From the NCBI GenBank assembly GCA_037349105.1, contig JAYJMM010000032.1, forward strand, positions 1,330,501 to 1,394,500: a stretch of DNA of 64,000 bases. Reading direction: 5' to 3'. The notes under the pieces are model-generated. The model was not told where the DNA came from, did no database searches, and worked only from the letters and a program-made list of their open reading frames with translations. The stretch comes from Limnomonas spitsbergensis. Lineage: Eukaryota > Chlorophyta > Chlorophyceae > Chlamydomonadales. Position numbers and translations under genes: made by a program. Each line of letters begins with the position of its first letter. Positions within the stretch are counted from its first letter, which is position 1. Shown here piece after piece: positions 56,622-64,000 of this stretch.

Positions 56622-56849
56622 TCAGCGCACCTGAATGAAATCCTCTAGTCTGTCGTTGCATCGATGTGGCTTCCTTCCTCTCAGCTCCTGTCCTCGATCC
56701 TTGGCGTATTCGACCTCGTTGGCGTAGCTTTTCACGCTGCCTGGGTCTAGGATCACCGTCAACGCGCCCAAGCCCATCAATCCCATGATGCTTCGAGTGA
56801 CGATGTTATGTAGAGCATCTGGAGGTCTGCTGGACAGCTTGGGAGGCAT
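56622..56849 (-). CDS. Small membrane-anchored protein candidate, 75 aa
   Basis: The frame starts MPPKLSSRPPDALHNIVTRS, then has a hydrophobic helix (IMGLMGLGALTVILDPG) and a strongly charged tail (NEVEYAKDRGQELRGRKPHR). The frame continues upstream without a stop for about 32 more codons (PLTTAPRRANFAA), so the ATG at 56849 could be internal. The layout resembles small single-pass mitochondrial inner-membrane proteins, but no family is recognised. The plus strand over 56785-56997 is also open (MLCRASGGLLDSLGGIAAKF), so the coding strand is not certain. Confidence 0.4.
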   Translation of the reverse strand: MPPKLSSRPPDALHNIVTRSIMGLMGLGALTVILDPGSVKSYANEVEYAKDRGQELRGRKPHRCNDRLEDFIQVR

Positions 56850-57454
56850 CGCGGCGAAGTTTGCGCGGCGAGGTGCCGTGGTAAGGGGGACAAGAGGGCT
56901 ACAGCCGGTGGCTACAGCGGCACTGCTGAATCCAATGAAGAGGGCGGTTCACAATGCGCGGAATAACAGAGACAATGAGGTGCAAGCTTCTCTCTAGGTG
57001 CAATGTTGCATTGCTCGCTGGCGAGTGTCTATAATAGGAGCGCCGGCAGGTAGTTGTAGCAATTGTTTTGAACGCTTGCCAATTTTACAATAAACAACAG
57101 CCTTGAATCTCAAATAATCTGGTTCTCACCGCAAAGGTAAGAAAGAAAGAAAGAAAACGCCTGAGAGTGGCTTGAGGAATACGGGATTTGAAATGCCGTA
57201 CACCGGGCGGTAAATGCCATGGCGTTCATGTAAAACTCCCACACTTGAAAATAAGAAGTGTGGACATAACTCGAAGGGATGATACGTTCCTCGTCCCGAC
57301 ACTGACCACTAATCACATATGGTCCCACGGCTAACAATCCTAATCACATTGCCATGTCCGGATGCAAGCACTCGTTGCCCCATCCCTTGTCCCTGACTTT
57401 CCGAACTTTAGGCACGTGCATGGGCCTGCCTTTCAGTCCGTGGCCATATCCGGA

Positions 57455-57624
57455 AGAGCCAATTCACACCTTGTTAAGTTCGCCGTTTCGGTTGGGTGGT
57501 TCGGCGTAAGAAAGCCATATTGCGGGAAGCTCAGTTTGGCAAAACCAAACCAATGCGAAACCAACCGAACTGAAACTGGGGGTTGCGAAACCGTGCGAAA
57601 CCGAGCCAGGTGTGAATCCGCTCT
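57455..57624. repeat. MITE-like element C, about 170 bp
   Basis: AGAGCCAATTCACACCTTG at the left pairs with AGAGCGGATTCACACCTGG, the reverse complement of the right end. A second inner inverted pair, GTTCGCCGTTTCGGTTGGG and CCAACCGAACTGAAACTGG, is also present. Only one copy was seen here. Confidence 0.65.
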
Positions 57625-58434
57625 AAGACCGTTACATCCTCAATACTCGAACAACCACCAAGTGGAAAGCGTCCACATACAACCCACCATACATAGGAGA
57701 AGCCCCTACACAAATCATGAGTTGACACGTACTACTAAACACTGGCCCGTAAGTTCCCTACCCGATATGCCTGCCCATCTGCCTGGTTCTTGGCATTCAT
57801 ACATTAGATATGTTGTACTCACCCATCCCAATTCCCAATATCCCACCGTGTCCGCTTCCTACACATCTCAAAGTTACCGGCATGATCCAAACATCTCTAT
57901 CCAACAATGAATCTCTTAGCTCCTCCCTGTCCATCATAGGCGCATGCTCCAATGCTAACCTACGTTACCTTGTCACGACGTATATCTGCACAGCAGGTAC
58001 GGGTGGCTTGTACCACCCGGTGCCTGCTGAGCTCAGTGATTCTGCATGATCACTGATTACTCGTGACAACCTCTCCTTTAATGTCCATGTCAATAACGCG
58101 TTTGGGACATGCTGAAGAGGCTCCAACGAATGGGCGCCAGACTGCTTGGTCGGAATGAACATAAACTTAAGGCTCGAGGAGAAAGGAAGGGAACAGACGA
58201 AAAACGGAGATGGAAAAATACAATCATAAAAAGTAGAGAAAATTCGAAGAGACCCCAGCCCGTCCAGATCCTAGGCGTCAACAAACAGAAAACAAACATA
58301 CATACCAGACAAATGGTTAAAAAAAGGAAAAGATATGAAGCCTCGGTGTCCATGTGTCATACTGGTATTGTCATGAAGTGAGTATGCAACAGCGTTAGGC
58401 AACGCCTGACCTTCAAGTTCTCCCCGTCTCTAAG
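57625..58434. other. Unassigned stretch
   Basis: There is a weak minus-strand frame at 57965-58162 (HSLEPLQHVPNALLTW) and a Lys/Arg-rich plus-strand frame at 58109-58381. Neither is convincing; they may be remnants of a retroelement. Confidence 0.25.
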
Positions 58435-58603
58435 GTGCTAGCGCTAGAGGACATTGTGTATGAGCGGGCGCACATGGAGGTCGTCGGCAGGGGGGACCCT
58501 AGGGACCCCACCACCGAACACAAGTCTGCGGCCGCTTACCACGCCTGGTATCAGCCTGCAGCTGGCGCGGTGTTGGCGCAAGCTAGGAGCCACGGTCAAA
58601 AAG
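58435..58603 (+). CDS. Possible exon, unknown protein
   Basis: Between an acceptor-like CTCTAAG and a GT at 58604 the frame encodes VLALEDIVYERAHMEVVGRG, DPTTEHKSAAAYHAWYQPAA and GAVLAQARSHGQK. The composition is protein-like. It may be part of the transposase region that follows or an independent exon. Confidence 0.3.
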
Positions 58604-58747
58604 GTCAGGCACATCGTGTCCCCTAACACTCAAGAGACTAGCCTTCAAAAAATCAACTACAAGATCCAAAAAATCCATGCCTCCATTTCCTGCACTGCAT
58701 GAGAGCATACGTGCACAGATCAGTTAGACATATCAGATATCATCAGG

Positions 58748-59566
58748 ATGGAGGTAGAGGCAACGCTGAGAACAAGTCCTAGGAAGGCAGCGTACACGGC
58801 TGATGCCCATTGGATTTTGCAGCGGTCATCGAAGGCTGGCCAGGCCAAGAGTGGGCAATGCAAATTTTGCGATAAGCTTACTGTCGGCACTTTTCGAATT
58901 ACCAATCACCTCGCGGGCATAACAGGACAGGTTGTGGCGTGTAAAATGGTAAGACGTTAGGACGGGTGATACAGGCATACAGCGGTGATGTCGTGTGATT
59001 AGATGCCTTATATCGATGTGCATATTTTACTCTATCAATAGTGTACGCTCATCGAGGAGGAGGACACCCACATCGTCTGGCTGCCTTGAGCTGCCCATTG
59101 CCTGGACCTGCTGCTGGAGGACGTCTGCAAGATGCCCTTAGCTGTAGATGCCATTGCGAAGTGTCAGGAGATTGTCAACTTCATATGGAGCCATCAATGG
59201 TCCAACGCGCTGGTCAAGAGGTTGGCAGCCAAAGGCTCAACGTGCTGATCCCAGGTGATGTGCATGGCGGCATTCATGCATGTTATGTGAGCCATCAAGT
59301 TTTATATAATTAATCGGATTGAGGGTGTATAGCTGCCTTGATAGCATTTAGTGATACTGCTAATGGCTACTTGGGCCACCAGTCATACCGTAAGCCAGTC
59401 ACTTTGTCTCCCCATCGGCTGAGTGGCTGCCCAAAGGATTGCCAATGGTATCCATGTGTGCACTTTAAAGTATGATTTACCAATTCAAGTTATGGTACTT
59501 TTGCATGCGTGTAGGTGAAACACGGATCGCCTCGAACCTCATCATGCTGTCGAGGTACCTCGAGGT
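58748..59566 (+). pseudogene. hAT-family transposase remnant (BED finger plus DUF659)
   Basis: Block 1 (58748-58948, ending at an AATG/GTAAGA donor) has a BED-type zinc finger: GQCKFCDKLTVGTFRITNHL then AGITGQVVAC. Block 2 (from 59042) matches the DUF659 core, TLIEEEDTHIVWLP, AAHCLDLLLEDVCK and IVNFIWSHQWSNALVKRLAA. It has an in-frame TGA where the family has Cys before AAHCLDL, and another stop after KGSTC. Block 3 (59515-59566) gives ETRIASNLIMLSRYLEV, also typical. The C-terminal dimerisation region was not found. Stops and missing parts make it a dead copy. No terminal inverted repeats were identified. Confidence 0.75.
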
Positions 59567-61020
59567 GATCACTGATTTGACCGATGCAGCCAACGATGAG
59601 GAGCGGACAGCACGAAGCCCATCCCCAAGGCGCAGCAGAGAAAGAGGACGGCTGCCGATGTGCGCGCCTTCCTGCCACTCCAGTTGCCTTTACTGCCGCA
59701 GCAGGGCGTAGGCCGGCACGTGCGAGGAGTGGCAATGTCCGGCTGCTGGATGTGGGAGCGGCTGCAGCAACCCCACAGATCCTTGCTGCAGAGTAGGGAG
59801 TGGCAGGATTCAGGGATAGGGGTGATTACGGCATCACAGTTCCGCACACTTCACACATTTATCGGTCCCTGAAGTAATGTTGCAGGGCGAAAGCCTTGTG
59901 GGTGAAAGCAAACATCCCACGTCATGAGGCCCTGAAGGATCTCGGGCAGGTAAATCTGCCACACGGTGCACCCACTGCTGGATCTACCTCTCCCACTCCC
60001 CCGACCCTCACTGTCGACGACGACAAATAAAAGCCCCTTTCGGACCCTGCCTCGTCAGCGGCTGCAACGTTGTCTACATATTTCGCATGTTCTTTAATCA
60101 TTTGTCGTCATAATCATGAATTTGGCATCGTGAGACTGGGAGTTTGTGTCCATGCATGCATGAATGCATGATTTCATGCATGGCATGTTTTGCATGCAAT
60201 GCCCTCCGTTGCTAAGTGTGTCCACCACGACCGAAACCGCCACGTCCCCGAGGGTCGAGCACGTGGCGCTGGTATGTTGGTTATATTCCCATCGTGGCCT
60301 GGTATATTGGCATTCGTGCGAAACATACCGTCATGGCTCCATCTCCAATACCATTGTCAGATAGAGTGCGGGAAACCGTTGTTTGCATGGCACTTAAGCG
60401 GCTGATAGTTGAAACTTTGATGGCATGCCGGATGACGGTAGGGCTAGGTAGTGTGACCCAGCTTCTGTTGGCTCTGGGCCGGTAAAATATCCCCTCCCAT
60501 GAGCTCTATGATGGTTGCGCAGTGGCTAGCCGAACCTACTATGGCCCGAGAACAGTCACCAAGGAACGAGTGCCGGCTTTGTAGAAGTTCATAAATCATT
60601 GACTTGGATGGCAAGGCATTTTTGAGGGGGGGGTATACAGGATTTCCCTACAAAACTATGCATAGTGGTCTCCCTGCTATTCTCTGCTACCCGGAAACGC
60701 CTGAATGTATTATAATAGCGAAATACCTTTACTACCAATTTACTACCATCAGTATTGCACAATATTGCCATACCGTTATCTCGTCACGTCGCCTTGCATG
60801 CGCCATGTAGGGCCATGGCACCGCTCAGCACCTAAATCGTTATGCCACCTGTATGGTTGGTTGGGCCATTGCATGGCACCAATATAATTCATATTACGCC
60901 ACAATGGCTCATTGATTCCAACGCTAAGATTTCCAACTACATGGCGCTTGTCAATGTCAACACCTCTGGGCCATGCTGAAAATATACCGGCCGCGTGAGC
61001 GCCCAAAGGCGTCCGTGAAT
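59567..61020. other. Unassigned stretch downstream of the hAT remnant
   Basis: A basic Ser/Arg-rich frame continues to 59711 (ARSPSPRRSRERGR). A CATGCATG-rich patch lies at 60151-60200, and a reverse GACGTCATT-family fragment near 60940-61015. No gene model. Confidence 0.35.
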
Positions 61021-63808
61021 CTATCCATTAGGGTTCAGCCAAGCGTACGTGACTGCCCCAAGCTGAATCTGACCTTCCCAGTCGGCGAGCTTCTGTGCAC
61101 ACTCTAATTTCTGCCGCACAGTCGAATGCCCCTCTAAAGACCCCTGACGCAACTCATGTTGCCCCCGAGCTGACCTCTGCATCCCTGACGAGAACCCAGT
61201 CCTTGCTGAGTTGGCAACATCAGTCACTGGCACACCTTCCAGGCTTGGCTTCGGCCCCTCCACAGAACCTGGAGAGCATGCTGACGCGCCATCCAGCCCC
61301 TCTCCAAGCAAGACGCTCCCAGGATCCCTCACAGTAGTCAAATCCTCGCGTCTGCTCGAGCCTTCTAGCAACTTGCTAGCACCACCAGCCGTTGTATCGA
61401 GCAACGCCTCCGACTCGTCTTGCGATTCTTCAGGGTGCTGCCGCTGCCGCTGCTGCTGCTTCGCCAGAATCTGCTCATGCATCAGACAGCAGTCCAGGCA
61501 CTGGCTCAGCCACCTTTGCTCCTCGTCGGTCGCTCTGGCTCCGGGCCTCGGCTGCCACATCAGCGCGAGCTGGCTGGCCCTTGGCAGTGCGGCCTTGTAC
61601 AGCGGCGGGTGCCCCAGCATGCGCACGACAGATCGCATGCGGTGCGGCGCCATGCTGATTGTGAAGCAGCCTTGGGAAGATGCGTATCTCATCACTTCGC
61701 AGAAGCCTGCTTGGAGAGAAGGGGCACGGGGGCGTGAGACACCGGTGTTTCCTTTTCCTTGACTCAGCCACATGTCAGCTACATTCCAGCCACATGGCAG
61801 TAGGCCCCGTCTGTGGCCAGCCATGCTGCTTTGGACGCCAACCGTTGGCCAGTCCAGGTCTGATCCCAATCAGGCCCTAGGCGGCTGCAGGGCAGTACGC
61901 GGGAGGTGACCTCGTAGCCGAAGCAAGAAACACTGTGAGACACCACCGGAGTCCGGGACCCAGCTTCATGAGACCATTACCAGGGAGGGGCCGGGGGTCA
62001 GTCAAGTGGCCAGTTTTCGTCGGGCAAGGTATTTTTTATGGTCCATAACTATATTACAAACCATGCTCACAGGAATCCATATTCATGGACGGCATACATG
62101 AAGAATACGCCTTGAGGTGAGGATAATGGAAGCCGTCCGCTCTAGCAGGAAACAAGGTTCTTTGGATTTTAAGAACAATGCCCTTGGCCATGAAAGCACT
62201 ATCATGAGACACACCCACTTCTACATCAAAAGCCAGCCAATCAAAAGCCAGCCATTAAAAGCCAGCCAATCAAAATCCAACCAATCAAAAGCCAGCCAAT
62301 CAAAAGCCAGCCAATCAAAATCCAACCAATCAAAATCCAGCCAATCAAAAGCCAGCCAATCAAAATCCAACCAATCAAAAGCCGGCCAATCAAAAGCCAG
62401 CCAATCAAAAGCCAGCCAATCAAGAGCTAGCTATCAAAAGCCAGCCAATCGAAAGCCAGCCATCAAAAGCCAGCTATCAAAAGCCAGCCAATCAAGAGCC
62501 AGCTATCAAAAGCCACCCAACTAAAAGCCAGCCATCAAAAGCCAGCCAATCAAAGCCAGCCATCAAAAGCCAGCCAGTCAAAAGCCAGCCATCAAAAGCC
62601 AGCTATCAAAAGCCAGCCTTCAAAAGCCAGCTATCAAAAGCCAGCTATCAAAAGCCAGCCAATCAAAAGCAAGCCAATCAAAAGCCAGCTATCAAAAGCC
62701 AGCCATCAAAAGCCAGCTATCAAAAGCCAGCTATCAAACGCCAGCTATCGAAAGCCAGCCAATCAAAAGCCAGCCAATAAAAAGCCAGCTATCAAAAGCC
62801 AGCCATCAAAAGCCAGCTATAAAAAGCCAGCTATCAAAAGCCAGCTATCAAAAGCCAGCCAATCAAAAGCCAGCCAATCAAAAGCAAGCCAATCAAAAGC
62901 CAGCCAATCAAGAGCCAGCTATCAAATGCCAGCCATCAAAAGCCAGCTATCAAAAGCAAGCCAATCAAAAGCAAGCCAATCAAAAGCCAGCTATCAAAAG
63001 CCAGCCAATCAAGAGCCAGCTATCAAAAGCCAGCCAATCAAGAGCCAGCTATCAAAAGCCAGCTATCAAAAGCCAGCTATCAAAAGCAAGCCAATCAAAA
63101 GCAAGCCAATCAAAAGCCAGCTATCAAAAGCCAGCCATCAAAAGCCAGCTATGAAAAGCCAGCCCATCAAAGGCAGCCATCAAAAGCAAGCCAATCAAAA
63201 GTAAGCCAGTCAAAAGCCAGTCAATCAAAGCCAGTCAATCAAAGCCAGCCATCAAAAGCCAGCCATCAAAAGCCAGCCATCAACAGCCAGCCATCAACAG
63301 CCAGCCATTCAAAAGCCAGTCATTCAAAAGCCAGCTATCAAAAGCCAGCTATCAAAAGCCAGCTATCAAAAGCCAGCCACCAGATCTACATCAAAAGCCA
63401 GCCATCAAAACACTACCTTGAGACCCACCCACTTCTACACTGATGCAGCAAAGTAAGGGGTCACAAAGAGCAAAACATGAATTACTCTGTAAGAACGGCA
63501 CTTGGTGACCCTGCCACATTCAGCAGTGCATCATGAATGACTACTCATGGGTAAATTAACGATTACCTTCCAGCCCATGTACATCTACACCGTCGGTACA
63601 GCAAAGTGAGGTTAAACAAAGATTTTGAGGGAAGCCATACATCACCCTGCCAAAAGAGTCCTAAATTACCATGACTCATTCAGCAGTCCGCCATGAATAG
63701 CCATGAAAGCACTCCACATACCCGTGTCGTTGCTGATGACCATCACCGCACCCGCCTCACGCCATTCCCGGCTGAAGGCGTAAGCGTCATCAATGAGCTC
63801 CCGGTCAG
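61021..63808 (-). CDS. NYN-domain-like protein, two 3' exons
   Basis: Exon 63808-63722 and terminal exon 61706-61021 (stop TAG) join in phase 1 across a 2.0-kb intron. The joined part encodes ADRELIDDAYAFSREWREAG, AVMVISNDTGF, CEVMRYASSQGCFTI. The pattern acidic-helix, then hydrophobic strand ending SND-GF, then a helix and second strand is that of the C-terminal half of NYN/PIN-type RNA nuclease domains, where the Asp is a metal ligand. The rest (HPPLYKAALPRASQLALMWQ, Gln-rich QQQRQRQHPEESQDE, then a Ser/Gly-rich tail) is not recognised. The N-terminal half of the domain should lie beyond the window's right end. The two exons and the splice are well supported; the NYN call is moderate. Confidence 0.6.
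61755..61935 (+). repeat. TCAGCTAC MITE, full copy in an intron
   Basis: The left end is GTGTTTCCTTTTCCTTGACT then CAGCCACATGTCAGCTAC. The right end, reverse-complemented, is GTGTTTCTTGCTTCGGCTAC. The interior has CCAGCCATGCTGCTTTGGAC and CCAATCAGGCCCTAGGCGGC. Confidence 0.8.
62210..63405. repeat. 13-15 bp minisatellite, over 80 copies, intronic
   Basis: Alternating units CAAAAGCCAGCCAAT and CAAAAGCCAGCTAT (also GCAAGCC) over 1.2 kb inside the intron of the NYN-like gene. Open frames across it (KASQSKAS) are artefacts. Confidence 0.95.
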
Positions 63809-64000
63809 CTGCGCACGGACACACACAACACCGTCTAAGAGCATGTTTTAGTCAACAACACCAACTAAGACCATTCCCGGGTCATGGCAAAAGCATCGTG
63901 CCAAGCTGCTGCCCCCCTCGTCCAGCCCAGCCAAGATGCTGACCCCCTGGCCCAGCCCGGCCAAGATGCTGATTGCTGACCCCCTGGCCCAACCCGGCCG
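63809..64000. other. Intron start region with tandem repeat and an exon-edge copy
   Basis: CCAAGATGCTGACCCCCTGG then CCCAGCCCGG repeats about three times at 63920-64000. Near 63870-63900, CCATTCCCGGGTCATGGCAA then AAGCATCGT resembles the exon stretch CCATTCCCGGCTGAAGGCGT then AAGCGTCAT at 63762-63790. Confidence 0.5.

Noticed and set aside
62117..63204. KASQSKAS-type frames
   Set aside because: Pure 13-15 bp minisatellite; the frames change with unit length and show no protein constraint.

Overview
This window looks like nuclear DNA from a green alga, most likely a prasinophyte-type chlorophyte. The genes have many short GT-AG exons in long introns. Two proteins are plastid or starch proteins of the green lineage, and plant-type TTTAGGG motifs are scattered everywhere. 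The style (huge repeat-filled introns) recalls Cymbomonas/Pyramimonas-type genomes, but that assignment is inference. Nothing looks bacterial or organellar.

Layout. (1) 1409-14255, minus: a 12-exon gene for a tryptophan-rich ESV1/LESV-family starch-associated protein, reconstructed exon by exon with consistent splice phases. (2) 18085-22585, minus: a thylakoid-lumen pentapeptide-repeat protein of the TL20.3 type with a bipartite targeting leader. (3) 22903-29005, plus, head-to-head with (2) across 317 bp: a 7-exon gene for the mitochondrial complex I assembly factor NDUFAF2 (196 aa). (4) 30879-36040, minus: a giant Ala/Glu-rich coiled-coil protein (over 1690 aa) with an internal 861-bp tandem duplication. 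(5) 37035-37605, minus: an exon with a membrane segment. (6) 38404-42610: a 38-bp satellite carrying telomere-like motifs. (7) 45640-46375, minus: a two-exon, probably plastid-targeted protein. (8) 46-58 kb: mostly transposable-element debris with a few possible exons. (9) 58748-59566: a broken hAT transposase. (10) 61021-63808, minus: the two 3' exons of a NYN-domain-like protein around an intron with a 1.2-kb array.

The most striking pattern is how the introns are built. In the ESV1/LESV gene most introns contain tandem, decaying copies of one edge of the adjacent exon: the splice site plus about 20-40 nt of coding sequence. These copies are separated by TTAGGG-like or CAGCTACA filler. The same is seen at an exon edge of the TL20.3 gene and around the stop codon of NDUFAF2. 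The introns are therefore full of decoy splice sites made from their own exon. I know of no named system for this.

Four dispersed repeat families also recur: a MITE with TCAGCTAC-type ends, a second MITE with GTAGATTTG-type ends, a tRNA-derived SINE read on the minus strand in its longer copies, and a short element ending in GACGTCATT. A fifth inverted-repeat element is seen once. Several introns and flanks are otherwise pure minisatellite. Genes 1 and 2 serve plastid starch and thylakoid biology, and gene 3 serves mitochondrial respiration; I see no operon-like functional link between them.
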